From contig JARBJD010000005.1 in NCBI GenBank assembly GCA_033064195.1, positions 248,001-312,000 of the forward strand: a stretch of DNA of 64,000 nt. Direction: 5' to 3'. Shown in pieces: positions 51,624 to 63,876 of the stretch. The stretch's first letter is position 1, and the number at the start of each line of letters is the position of its first letter. The notes beneath the pieces are model-generated. The model did not search any database. It was not told where the DNA came from and saw only the letters and a list, made by a program, of their open reading frames with translations. The position numbers were made by a program, and so were the translations under genes. The DNA is from Blattamonas nauphoetae (taxonomy: Eukaryota > Preaxostyla > Oxymonadida).

Positions 51624-54600
51624 ATGTCCTCTCTTACTTCCTCTAGACCAGATTCTGTGGCAGCGAGTTCGTTGATTTTGAAATCGCAGTTCTCCTTTGT
51701 CTCGGACGGAATCGATGGAACAATCGTCCGTCTATTTTGTCACACCGCGAGTTTTCTCGCTCATAACACAACATTCTCGAATAGCCTCTTTGAAGAGAAG
51801 ACGTTTGAATCTCCACAGACGCTGTCGGATCTCTCGAATAACTTCATCAAATGCGTCTTCTCAGACTGCTCCTCTTCATCGAATGGGGGAAGCCTGTCAG
51901 CATCGTACACTGTCCTCACATCATCCTTTGACCTCATTCTGAGGGACAACCAATTTTCATCGTCGAAATCTGACCGCAACGGCGGGGCTGTCGCTGTGAT
52001 TCTCGACGGGTCGACCAACGAGGAATGTCGCCTCACTGTGGATATTGAGCACTGCATCTTCTCGAATACCGCAGCCCGTACGGGTGAAGGGGGAGGGGTC
52101 TTTATCAACGTTCAGGGGGACTCAAAATGCTGTGGGTCCATTGCGATTCGCGCCAAGTCCGAATTCAACGATAGTTCCTCGACAATTGGTGGATGCATCT
52201 GCTCGTCTCGATCAACCACGCAGTGTCATTCGTTGATGTTGGACGATTCCTTCGTGGAATCATCACACGCTGAGATGGATGGAACAATCGCTCATGAAGT
52301 CTCTCTCTCGTCGACATCATCCTTTACAGCCACATCATTCCTCTCATACAACTGTTCTTCTTCTCTCGGAGGATCTTTTGTGTTCGTCATCCACAAATAT
52401 CTCTCCATCTCTGTCACCTCCTCAACATTCACCAGATCGACTTCCACCGCGTGTGGTGGGTGTATTGCCATCAACCAAAACAATTCTGCTTCCAATTTTC
52501 ATTGTGTTATGGTACTATCAGATCTTGACATTCGCAACTGCTCTGCTCAACTCCGGGGAGGGTTCTTCCATCTCGATCAAGGCCAAAACGATTTTGAAGG
52601 GGAATATGTCATTTCCTGTGACAATACCAATGCAACAAGCTGCTCTTCTCGAGATTATGGAGGCTTTTTCTCCATTCACCAAGCGGGATCAGTCAATCCT
52701 AAAATGTCATCGTCAACAATCACGTCGCTCTCTTCAGGCGGATTCGGAGCGTTTATATACTGTCCAGCATCATATCAGCAAGTTTTCGCAGTTGCCCTCA
52801 CAATTGCTCTTTCACACTGGTCAATATCGAAGGATGTTCAGTTTCTGTGGAGCGCCACGTTGTCATGAAGAACTGTCGTTTCCCACGAGAGTCCTTCGCG
52901 TGCTCAAGTGTGATTTCCCAACCTGAAGGAACCCTGCGAATGGAGTCCACCGTTATTGTTGAGAACAATCCCCTGAACGACGCGATGCTCGATCTCTCGC
53001 CAAACACAAAACTGTAGCTGAATATGTGCCAGCTCGTCAACTCTGCCAATCGAGAGATGGGACTGAACTACAACTTGATCAGCGGCCCACTCGGACCAGA
53101 CAACTTCGTCGAATGCACCGAAGTGGTGTTCTCTGTGCACAGTCCCACGTGTGCCGGTTACGTTGTCGCCTTCGACAGCCTCCCCAACAAGGTCGGGGAA
53201 CTGTTCGCGTCGTGTGTGGACACATCAACGGTATTTTTTTTATGTCTGTCGCTGACAAGACTGGGCAGCACACGTTCTCCATCAATTCTGAGACTCGGGA
53301 GATCTTTGCCAATGAAGAAAGTGGCCACGACTCGAACATGTGCGGGTTTCAGTCGAACCCCTGCTCGTCCATCCATTTCTCGGCTCGAGCGTCCTCTCGC
53401 TCGGCTTTCTCAATCTCAGCTGTTGGCAATTTCACTGCTCCAGCGCATCCTGTCATTCTCGCATCGCCTTGTATGCATCTCACTTCTGGTCCTTCGGCAG
53501 AGGAAACCAGAGCCTGTCTCAACTTTTCGTTGTATGCCGTCCCGAAACTGCGGGCACCCAACAATCGACTTGAACTGTCGCACTTGAACTTCGTTCTTAC
53601 CACAGATCAGAATGATGGAGCATTCTTCAGAGCTGGACAGAGCTCGACTCATATTCGCGATATTCTCATGTTCTATCCTGGAAAACTACACATCTCGCTC
53701 TTCTTTCTCCCGCACACCTCCACCTCCAAGATTGTCATTGATCTCGATGCCCACGATCTCAGTTTCTCCCACTTCAAGTTCTGTCAAGTTGAGACGGATA
53801 CTCTGATTGTAGTGGACGAGACATCAGTCCTCTCTGTTTTCTCATCGACGTTTCCGAGCTGCAGAGGGCGAGAAGCTGGTGTTGTGCTTTTCACTGACAA
53901 GGCCGACACTGTGAATCCTTTCACGGGAGTGGACTTGGTCAGCAATCGTTACACTCACAAGGAAGGAATTGGACACGTGATGACTTCACGTTTCGGAAAT
54001 GATGTAACAATCCGAAACAAGGCACTGCTCTTCGCAATCACAAACGTTCGTTCTTCGTCGATCTTCCCGCGTGTTGTTGTTGGTGATTCTGAACATGCAG
54101 AAGCGATCGACCTCTTCGCTCCAAAACCATCAGTCTTCCATTTGGACATTTCAGGCACAGACAGCCACAAATGTGGAATGAAAACGTTGCCATGTTGCAC
54201 TCTCCAATACACAATCGGCGTCACAAACGAGACAAACAAGAAGTTGGAAATGGCCTCACATCGTCCGGATAGCCCATTCAGTGGTGTCTCTGTTTTCGTT
54301 GGAAAGAGAAGCGTTTTTCTTCATGGAAGCTCCGAAGGAAGGAGGCAGAGTGATGACGATCGACAGTGGCGACATCGTCTCGTCCTCCCACTCCAACATC
54401 CAGTTTGATGAATGCACCGTCTCTGTCTTCATTCCCTCTCCTACCATCTCCTCGCTCAGTTCGTCTGTCCGCTCTCTCTTCTCAATCAGCTCTGGATCGT
54501 TGTTTGTATCGAGACTGCACACTTTCAATGTCCAGGCAGTCCCTCATTCATCCACTCTTCTCTCCCTACACAGAACGGACTTCAAGATCGAAAATACCAC

Positions 54601-54646
54601 TTTGACTTCTCTGATAACTCGCTCTCAATCGGGATTGATGTGATGA
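51624..54646 (+). pseudogene. Beta-helix surface-protein gene, broken into several frames
   Basis: Three main frames (51624-52868, then 53026-54408, then 54281-54643) carry one recognisable protein type. The first contains Cys/Ser/Asn-rich parallel beta-helix repeats (FIKCVFSDCSSSSNGGSLSA, CGGCIAINQNN). The second has the CGFQSNPCSSI-type Cys motif also seen as CGGNDKPCRSI in the receptor, and a repeat of it (CGMKTLPCCTLQYTI). The reading frame changes near 52800, 53230 and 54290, and stops intervene, so it cannot make one protein as read. Sequencing or assembly indels are an alternative cause. No membrane helix or kinase part follows. The whole gene lies within hAT-like element A. Confidence 0.65.
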
Positions 54647-55823
54647 AATAGACCGGCATTGTTGTGGATGGCTCTTCTCTCAATGTTCGGTCATGTCGTG
54701 GAACAAACATAACTGGATCGATTGTGTTTGTTGACAATCCACACAACATACAATGAACACTCACAGAATCAGAATACAGAGTGGACTTGAACGAGATTGA
54801 ATGGGACTCCTTCGGAGAGAACAAAAGGAGCAGACGAAATCCAAAGTCTCTTTGACTCTCGGATTCCTCCTTTCCTGCAGTCAATTTGAAGGAACAACTC
54901 TCCGGCACACGATGCTGCACGTGGCTTCTCCCAGATGGAGGGCAAGAGCAGAGGGAACACGAGGAATTGAACGACATCTCCATTTTCATGTACCAACCTC
55001 CGAATTACTATTAATTTTGTCATTTCACACGCTGTTATCTCTTCATTGTTCTGTTACTTGTTTTTTAAGACGATCTCAATTAAACGAAATAAGTTGTCGT
55101 GGGAAATGGGATTGATCACCTCAAAAAAAGCAGTCGGTCGGTCGACGAGCAGTCGGACCGACCGCTGCCCATGCCTATTTCAGATCTTGGTGGATCATCA
55201 TTCCGAAGTTTTATAATAAACTGACGACTTGTTGTTTTTCTCGGAAATCCTATATCGTATGGTTTGATCAAAACGAATCGTCCAGCAGAATGACAGAATC
55301 GATCAGAAATGAAAAAGAAAGCGCACCACCCCTTCAAATTTCGTCTGAGAACGGTACTAAAATCGAACCTATCGAAGAAGAGATGAACCAGGACACAAAC
55401 CGAATCACGGTCGTCATTAAAGACTATTACCTCAAAGGCCATTGTAAAGTGTCGATCTTTGGCCTGTTAAGCTGTGTCCAGTCGAGGTGGCATCGACCGG
55501 TCCAACGACCGGTCTCCTATTTGGGAGCCGAGGGAGTTCATAAAACCAGGCAATGGGGGAAGTCCAATGAATTGCGACAAAATGACTCGAAACGACAATT
55601 GAAGGTGTTCTGTGGAAAAATTTGAGTGATTTCGGCGGATTGAGGTTAATTCTCGCAGGAGAAAGAGAGACTGACGTGGAAAAGGGCTGATCAAATCAAC
55701 CCTCCATTTCTCCATGAATTCTCAATTCCTCGAACAGATTCTCACAATAACGATCTCAAACATGGAATAAAAGAAATGGCGAGGGTGGATGTCAGGATCT
55801 GGCTGGTATCAATGACGATAGGC

Positions 55824-57061
55824 CAGGGTTGTCGGGCCCTTTGGTTTGACTTAAGTCACGAGAAAATGACTTGGATCGAAGTTACAGCTGGAAACGACTT
55901 CGTTCTAAGTCATCAATTTTTGTTATACCAATTTGAGCAAAATATTGTATTTTTTTCGATGAAATGAGACGATCGAGAAGAAAACTTGCACTTATGGCGT
56001 TGGATTGTGTTCCTGGGCGATGAGGAAGAGGAAACAGACAGCGTAGGGTGTGAGATTGAAGCGAAACTGAAGAAATGAGAGATGGGAAAGCAATAATCTG
56101 CCGAACATAAAATTGACACAAAACCGGAAATAACGGGTGAAAAGAAACGAAATAAAGCATCCCCTGTCGATGAGAACTTCGTATCTCCCGAACAGAATGA
56201 CGAAACTCGACGATAAATCACTTGTCAGTCGTGGACGGTCCTTTCTCGTGCAGATTCAGAAAGTGATCTCGTGCAAGGGTATCGTCGATCTCCATCTTTG
56301 GAGAACAGCCAAAGAAGTCACTGCAGTTGAAAAGCAAGTTGGTGGAGCAGCCTTAGGGTCAAACCAGGAATTGGAGGGAGACTGAGACCCTGTTCTAATC
56401 AAGCCGTCTGGAAGTATCATTTTGTCATCGAGTCAGAAGGATGAACATTCGTACGTCTTGACAATTCCATTCAACCCTCTAGACGAGGAAATACTGAAGG
56501 TTCTCCAGATCTACTGCTGTGACGTTGATGTTGAGTGCATAAGGAGATAAAACCTAGTGATGCGCAGATAATTGGAATTTGGACCCAGAACCGGGCTGAT
56601 TCAAAAGATTTATTCGTGGTGGAGGAGTGGAACACGAAGGAGATGAGCGGCGTGCTTTGTCATTGAGATTGTTTCACTGTCAAGCACGTCCTCTCATGAT
56701 GTCAAAAACAGCAAATTGAATGTGGAGGACTCTGTGATAGAACCTCCCACGAAAGATTGTATCCATTCTGAGTAAGATCAGGCTCACAGATGAATTATCT
56801 GAGTTGCGGAGAAGGATTTTGCTGGACTATAAAAGTGTTTAGACATCAGACATTGGATTCTAATCAGAGAAGCTTACATTTTTGGGCGAATGGAGATGCT
56901 GTTGACGAATATTTGTGGCTCATTTCTTGATCGAGACCACGAAAGTGTGGAGAATGTGGAAATGACTTAGTTTTGTTGTAAAATGACTTCGTCTTAAGTC
57001 ACGGGAAAAAAAGGGAAAAGTAAGTCAAATGACTTGGATCCAAGTCATTCCGACAACCCTG
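55824..57061. mobile_element. hAT-like element C (1.24 kb), nested in element B
   Basis: The termini CAGGGTTGTCGG are perfectly inverted, with an 8-bp duplication CGATAGGC on each side (55816-55823 and 57062-57069). Copies of AAGTCA/TGACTT are dense inside both ends, such as TGACTTGGATC at each end. It is non-autonomous. Being inside B, it is the younger insertion. Confidence 0.85.
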
Positions 57062-57243
57062 CGATAGGCAAAATATATGGATCAGTGTCAGATAGGATGA
57101 AAAGTATGCAGGAGAGACAGTAGGCGACATTCAGCTTTTTGAATATCTTCATAATCTTCTTCAATTGTTGGTCAGGCCTTCTTTAGGATTGGTTGAGACT
57201 TCGCAAAAAATAGCGGTGCGTTCATGTTCGTTCTTCCTCTTAT

Positions 57244-58080
57244 TCACTTCCTTTTTTGCTTTGCTCTCCCCTTCACTCCCTGTCCTGATCGAAGCGAGCC
57301 TCCAAGAGTCTTTGATTCTTCTCCCTTCCGATTTTCACGAGTGTGACCATCAGTGTCTAGTTCAATTGGAAATACGCAGAGTTCGAAGAGAATGGTACGC
57401 AAATGCAGAATAGAGTGCAGGTATATCACCAAGAAAGTGTGGGTGAGACCGTGAACAAGCAATATATTGATTTGGAGGGAAGTGTTGAGGATAGCGATTG
57501 CGTTGAATACCGAATTGAAAATGATGTGTTCGAAGACATTGACTTCGTCGTTGCTTTTCGTGTGAGGTGCATGTTGAATTTTGAAGTGAAAGGCTGAAAA
57601 GAGGAGAAGGATCAATGATGAGAATATGAAAGAGGAGGAAGAATGGAGATATCTCCTGAGAGAATAATGAAGATGAGATAGAATATCTGGATATTCATTC
57701 TGACAAACCTTGGATAGACGATAAATTCTTCTCCTCAACTTTTTCATGACGTCCTGTATTTTCCTGAACTTTTGGTTCTCCCTTCTTCTTGACTTGGTCT
57801 AGGTCTTCCTTCTTTTCTTCACCGATTGTTTTGGCCATCTTTTATGCTGCTAGAGTCGCGACAAGTGTAATTGTGTGTTCCTGTTTTATCTTGTTCTGCC
57901 ATGTTCTGTTCTTTTTACTTCCTTTGGCATCATAACTTTCTTCAACTTCATCTTCTTCTTCTTCGTTGTCTTCTTTGCTGTTATCTCCTCTGCTCTTTGC
58001 CTCTTTTCTTCAGTCGCTTTCGCCCTTTGTTCCGATCTCTCCTCTATTGCTTTTCCTAATTTGGAAAGTTATTTTATGAC
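57244..58080 (-). other. Possible decayed coding sequence inside element B
   Basis: Minus-strand frames include a highly charged coiled-coil-like stretch (near 57850-58060: EERSEQRAKATEEKRQRAEE), a Lys/Glu-rich start (ATG near 57839: AKTIGEEKKEDLDQVKKK), and a 167-codon ORF at 57244-57747 rich in His, Leu and Ile. I could not join them convincingly. They may be fragments of captured host genes. Confidence 0.3.
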
Positions 58081-58841
58081 TGAAGATGGGCAACTACTAA
58101 AAAATGAAGTCGTCAACATGTGAATACGCGAGAGAAACAAACCGATGGGGATGGCTCCTCCGACATTGTGCATATTGGGGAACAATTTGCCCGTCGATTT
58201 GGAGATTCCCGTTGTAAAGATACTGATTCCCTTTTTTGCAGTATGAGGATTGCCATTCGTTTCTTCTCTGGCGAGAAGTGGAATGATTGATGGATGGTGA
58301 GGCCTTCCTGCATGGTGGATGAATCAATGCTCTATTCGAACGAGAGATGGAGAGATAGAGTGAAGGAAGTGGACGTAGAATGAGAAAAAGAGAGAATAAA
58401 CCACAAATGACGACCTAAACCGGTGTGAGATCGATCACAAACAGAATCGGCAGGATACATATTTTTGGAAAGTGTTGTGTTCCTACTCAAAGAAGCGGAT
58501 TCCGAATCTTACAAAACTCAGGATTGTGGATGAAGTAATTACGGAGAACTCAGAACAGGAGTAACTCCAACTGCGACCGGTCGCGTCCAATGGCGTCCAA
58601 TGGTGGGTGGATCATGCTGAACGTCGATTGTCTCAAAATTTGATCTAACTCTCTCCATTTCGACGTTTCTTGTGTTATCCAGCACAGTTCTTTGTGAAAA
58701 AGAGTGAAGAAGTGGAATATTGATGAAATGTGGATGAAATGTGGGTGAAATGGGCATGATCAGAAAAGAGTGTCCAATCGAAGTCAATCGACCGGTCCAA
58801 CGCTGGCACCGTCCAGTCCAATTAACAGGCCAAGTCGATCT

Positions 58842-59477
58842 CTCCTCGTGACACGTTTGGAAAGTTACTGGAGAAGGTGGAAGAACTCACACAGAGGGAC
58901 AGACTGTATAGAATGAATTTTCAAGGTCGTCCACTATATAATCGGAACTTGACAATTGACGAATGTGGTATCAAAAACTATTCTGAACTGGATTATTTTA
59001 GAACTGTCGGAGCGTAGGATACTCGACAGTCCCTCTGAGATTGAGGTTTCATTCCATCCCAATTATCTCTTTCTTGTCTCATTTCACATCTTCTTTCTGA
59101 GATTGTACCTGTTTGGTACACACATTGAATGCGACGGAGTCATATTGAACCTGAATGTGTCAGGACTCAAGGATGAATGTCGATCAAACCACAATCTTAT
59201 CACAAAACTTCTGACGGTTTGAACGAGTGAATTGAATTGCAGGAATGAAAAAGAGGACATAATTGGTGAAGAATAAGAATAATGACGTCAGCACTAGGCT
59301 GGCTCGAGTTGAACGGAGATAGCACAGGAAATCAGCATCGACTTGAACGACAGCCCCCCACTCAGAAAGGGTGTGCTGACTGCTGACAGAGCAGGAAAAC
59401 ATCATTTCCGAACTGGACGAGTTGGAGGTCGACGAGACATAGTCCTCTGAAATCGCTCTGACACCCTCGCCCATTCC
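58842..59477. other. Intergenic, no supported gene
   Basis: This is about 640 bp. The minus-strand frame at 59184-59474 contains a hydrophobic stretch but has no recognisable domain and no support. Nothing else is evident. Confidence 0.4.
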
Positions 59478-60512
59478 TCAGCGATCAAAGAAGGGAAGAT
59501 TTCCACCCAACATCGACACCACATTGGCAGCCACGAAGTTCTTCGTCGATCCAAACCCTTCCACAAACGCACCAAAACGAACGTCGAGCTCGTCGCTCAG
59601 TCCTTCCTCCTTCAGCTTCCCCACAATCGCCCGTCCTCTCCGCTGGATGCCCGAACCACAATATTCCCAGACAGCCACCCTCTCTTTCAGATGCGTCAGG
59701 AAAGAGCCGACGAAGAAGTCTGCTTCGAAGAGGTCGAAAGAGGATGTCAGAAAGAGGGAGAGTGGCGAGGCCAGCACAAATTGCGTGGTCGGATCATGAA
59801 ACGAGGCTGTGTGGAGCAACCTCACAAACAGCCATGCGAGATAGATCGAGGTGTCTGTGTTTGTCATCGAGACTCGGTGTTGCGTCACAAACGTCAGAAA
59901 TGGGGAGATTGGCTGGATCAACTTGTCAAAGAAGGTTTGTTGAATCGTCTCTGTTGCGATGTTTCGGTTCATCGCAATTGCCATGGCATTGGAAGGCAAC
60001 GAATTCTGGAGACAGTGATGGAGTGTGTGGACGAGAGTGTGCTTCCATTCATCCGACAAGTGCAGTTTCATCTCAAAGAATGTCTGCGGGAGGCGGTCGA
60101 ACAATCCCGTCTCAATGACGCCGAAGAGAACACTCGGAAGACAACGCGTGAGAGTTCCATGAAGCAGATCGAGCGACGAGTGAAGAATCTGCTCATTGCT
60201 GCATGAAAGAAGGGGAATCATTTGTTCAATGAATCCTTCACATGTCTTGTCTTTGGTCGGGACGAGCTCGAAGATGATCTGTGAGGCGGAGAATGAAGAG
60301 TCAGAATTAGGCTTGATTTTTCTGAGGAAGTTGATAGCTCGTGAAAGAGAAGTATCATCAAATCAGTTGGTGTTTGATACAAGGTGCACAAGGGACAGAA
60401 AGGCAGGAGAAGCCAGTTCCATCGTTTTCATGGATGTCAAGTCAATCGATATCAAGAGTGGTTCTTGAACTTCAGATAAGGGGTCAGACGTCGAATGTGA
60501 GATAAGAGACAT
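59478..60512 (-). CDS. Helical-repeat (HEAT/ARM-like) protein, two exons
   Basis: The model is the complement of 59478-60278 and 60381-60512, giving 310 residues. The 102-nt GT-AG intron is in phase 0 and removes an in-frame TGA; the join reads SLVHL to IIFELVPTKDK. The product is almost wholly amphipathic helices (SLDLLHGTLTRCLPSVLFGV, WKHTLVHTLHHCLQNSLPS, YLAWLFVRLLHTASFHD), like HEAT or armadillo repeats but without a clear consensus. There is no signal peptide or kinase part. It is probably a cytosolic protein-binding scaffold. The start lies 55 bp from the divergent acyltransferase gene. The alternative of reading straight through the intron is blocked by the stop. Confidence 0.6.
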
Positions 60513-60567
60513 TTGATTTTCGAAAAAAGGCAAAGTCCAGGAAGAGACACGATCAACTCACAAGAAA
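60513..60567. promoter_or_regulatory. 55-bp divergent intergenic region
   Basis: This is the only DNA between the start codons of the helical-repeat gene (minus) and the acyltransferase gene (plus). It presumably contains both promoters. No TATA box or other element is obvious. Confidence 0.5.
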
Positions 60568-63500
60568 ATGTCATCAACACTAAGCACTCCGAAGCTCCCA
60601 CCTCATGCTGTGATCATGATTCCGGGCCTTGGTGGTATGTTTTTTGATCCGTAGATAACTTTACGAAGGGAGTATTCTTCACGGGAAGGATCTTGTGACA
60701 GGCGAGACGGAAATGATCTGGCCTCGAATACGGCACGGAAACCAAGTGATGAGCAAATACTACAAAGCTACACTTGATCCAGACACATTTGAGCTGATTC
60801 CAGTTGACAAGGTCTTCGTATTTGTTCTTCAGTTTTGCAGACAAAGATCATCTTCGCTCCGGACGACAATTTTGGGATCTATTCCATCGACTATCTCACA
60901 CCTGATGTGCCGCTCCCACATGAGTCTGTTCCCACCTTCTTTTGCACTCCGCCTTCATATGTCTTCCATTTGAGCTCCGAATTACAATTGACTCCCATTT
61001 CTCGATTCATGCCTTTCCCTCTTTTTTGATTCTTGATTTGTTGCAGCACTCGAAGCTACTATCATGACATGATTCAGATGTTCCTTGCATACGGATACGT
61101 GCCTGGGATTTCGCTGTTTGGTTATCCTTACGATTGGCGGCAGTGTGTTGCAGCAGACAGCATCATGAATCCTCTCCGGACGCGCATCCGACAAGCATTC
61201 CATGCGTGTGGGAACCAGAAAGTGGACATTATCACCCACTCCATGGGCGCTCTCGTGTTTCGGAGTTTCGTGCAGCTCTTCCCCGACGAGAACGAGAAGT
61301 TTGTCCGCCGATGGATTGCAATCGCACCACCTTTCCAGGGTGGTACGCATGTATTGCGGGCACTTCTGTTCGGATACAATTTAGGGCTGCCGAAGTTCGT
61401 GATCTCGCCACATCTGATGCAGTTGATGGAACAGGTGATCATGCTCCCGTTTTGGTTTATGACGCCCATTGAAATTCCTTACTCGCCAAAACTAATTGTG
61501 AAGTATCGAGATAAGGACGACCTAACGTTTTATGGCTTCCACAATCAGACCGATGGAACGTGCATGGACTGCGAGGCTGTGCACACGCTGGAAGAAGAAG
61601 AAGCGATGTTTGAGCATATTTGGGGCGACCCGCTCTTCCCTTCGCAGATCAAGGACAAGCTGATCTTCTCAACCGAGCTGCGCGAAAAGCTGAAGATGAG
61701 GAACGGCGAAGGCGACGACGTGCATCTCCTGACGCACTCGGACCGTGTGTACTATCGCTGCAAGTGCGGGGAGAGCTTCTACGTGGAGAACGGGCACGCC
61801 ACCATTCCGCCGTCCTTCTCGCCGTCCTTCCTCCAAAACCGGGCGAATCCGGCGTTTTGGGCGTATTCGGATGCGACTCTCGACGGGAGGGATCTGCAGG
61901 CGAGCGAGCGGTATTTGACAAACCCGATTTTCCGGCCGTTCCCCACAACCCAAATGATGAGCCCGAACCACCCGCCGCCGCAGCCGCGCCACTCCCTCCA
62001 CGTCTTCCCCGACGAGAGCGGGAACGCATTCTATCCGTTCGCAACGCAGAAGCAGGACCCGCCGCCGAAAGGGACGCACACGCACGACTTCAAGCGAGTG
62101 GCGCTTCTGCCGTTCGTGGAGAGCGAGGACGCGGGCGAGTCGTCGCTGAAGAGTCGGATTCTGGCGGGTGTGTTTGATGTGCTGTCGACCACAGAATATC
62201 GGCTGCGTCGGGAGAGCGACAAGAAGGCGCGAGACAGGTTTCAGGAATCGTGGCAGAAGGCACTCGAACGAAGCGACGAGCTGGGTTTCGCCAAAAGCGA
62301 TGACGAGTTCGATTTGATGCTGTTTGGGCGTGACGACAGGCGAGAAGCAAGAGGAGAGGACACACCTAGCGTGCCGCTGGTGGAGGAGAGTGTGTGTGGG
62401 GCAAATGAGTTGGAGGCCCCAGACTCTCTTCCGTCACCGTCAGCTGAATTAACATTTGTGGGAAGTGAGACAGAAAATCCACTTCTGCCCGACCTGCCCT
62501 CATTCGGGTCGATTGCCACCAAACCAACAGTTTCCGCCAAACACTACGAGACGAGTCAGACTCCACCGAACACTGTCCACTCCTGTTTCACCACACCCAA
62601 CCAGAACTCAGCCACATCCACTCCGTCCACTCCACACACTCAAGACTCATCCACTCCACCCTCATCGAGACGCACGTCCTCCCCAATCCAAACTCCACAC
62701 AACCCTTCGCCCCCTTCCGCCGCGTCTGTATCTCCCCCACATCCTCCCTCCACTTCTCTCCCAGCCGAGCTGATTGTGGACAGCAACATCGACACTCGCC
62801 TGTTCCCCGCACCGCACTCAGGTGCTCTCTCAGCCCACGCCCTCTTCCGCGAAATCTACGGAAGCACACTTTGGAAGCGGCCGAGTCTGTCGCAGTATTT
62901 GGCTCGAGTGGAGTCGATCCGCGGCCTTCCGGTTATCGTTCCCGACGCTGGTCAGTTCGAGTTTGTAAGTATTTATGGATCAGGCTTGCCGACAAGTTGG
63001 GATTGTGTGGTGATTGATGAGGGGAAGGAGGGTGGAGAAGGAAACAAAGTGTGTGGCCCAACAGACCTCGTGGAAGAGGGCATTCCACATCCAGTCTGGA
63101 CTGTGGTGGATGGGGACCGAACAGTTCCCACATTCTGCGCTGTGAACGACGGGATGCGAGCTGACGCGCGGTTCGAGCTGAAAGGGGCGCTGCACGTGGA
63201 CATTCTGTGGGACAGACGCTGCCTGAACATCGTGGCTGGAGTGATGGGACTGCCGCTGCCGTTCGTGTCGGTGAAGAAGGACAGAGTGGAAGAGAAGAAG
63301 AAGGGCTTCTTTGAGATTGGGGCGCTGCCAGCGAAGATCTCGACGCAGCGGGCGCTGAAGAAGACGCTGCGGAAGACGAAGGATGTTCCGTTTGCGTTTG
63401 CGCAGCCGTCGAGTGGGTTTGGGTTTCCAGAGGCGGAGCAGATGGAGGGAGAGGATCGGAGGGAAGGAAGACGAGAAGGACGGGAAGGGAACACAGCCAA

Positions 63501-63876
63501 TCCAGCACTCCTCCCCCAACCCTCCCCACAGCCAGAGAAGAAGTCGAGTGTGAGTCTGTTTGGGCAGTTGAAGCTGCGAGTGAGAAGGAAGAAGACGGAG
63601 GAGAAGAAAGAGGAAGGGGAAGGAGGGAAGGGAGGGGCGAGGGCAGAGCGGATGGAGGGAGTGGATGGAGAGACGGAAGACTCAGACACAGACAGCGGAG
63701 AGCAGTTTGGGAGGGAGAGTGCCTTCGCCACCGTGGAACTGCGAAGAGGGGAGAGGGAAGAAGAGAAAGAGAAGGAAGAGCGAGACAAACACGCTGAACA
63801 TGGAAGCTGTGCCGAATCGCCCAACACTCAGCCGTCAACAGCCACCCCCTGTGCACGTGACCAGCCGTGGGAATAG
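60568..63876 (+). CDS. LCAT/PDAT-family lipase-acyltransferase with a long Ser/Pro-rich insert, four exons
   Basis: The model joins 60568-60634, 60669-60811, 60841-60923 and 61047-63876, giving 1040 residues. Introns are 34, 29 and 123 nt. Splicing rebuilds the family N-terminus: VIMIPGLGGSILHGKDL (oxyanion region), then YYHDMIQMFLAYGYVPG and LFGYPYDWR. The nucleophile is Ser ~163 in ITHSMGAL. The acid is Asp ~787 in DGDRTVP, and the His ~814 is in ALHVD. The family transfers or hydrolyses acyl groups of phospholipids or sterols. About 620 residues separate Ser and Asp, roughly 400 more than usual. The extra part is low-complexity Ser/Pro/Thr (residues ~290-740). After His comes a long Glu/Lys-rich tail. 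There is no signal peptide, unlike secreted LCAT, so a cytosolic or membrane-edge lipase is likely. Confidence 0.85.

Larger units (their letters stand above)
51014..55177. mobile_element. hAT-like element A (4.16 kb) enclosing a broken beta-helix gene
   Basis: The ends are 22-bp inverted repeats starting TAGGCATGGGCAG, with one mismatch, followed by GGTCGGTC words that recur inside both ends. The 8-bp sequence TTTCAGAT flanks it (51006-51013 and 55178-55185). There is no transposase. The 8-bp duplication fits hAT. Inside are a tRNA-like sequence near the left end and about 3 kb of decayed surface-protein gene. Confidence 0.8.
55459..58833. mobile_element. hAT-like element B (3.4 kb)
   Basis: The terminal inverted repeats TTGGCCTGTTAA are perfect, and an 8-bp duplication GTCGATCT flanks them (55451-55458 and 58834-58841). 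The word CGACCGGTCCAACG recurs just inside both ends. There is no transposase. Element C is inserted near its left end. The remaining interior is described below. Confidence 0.8.
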
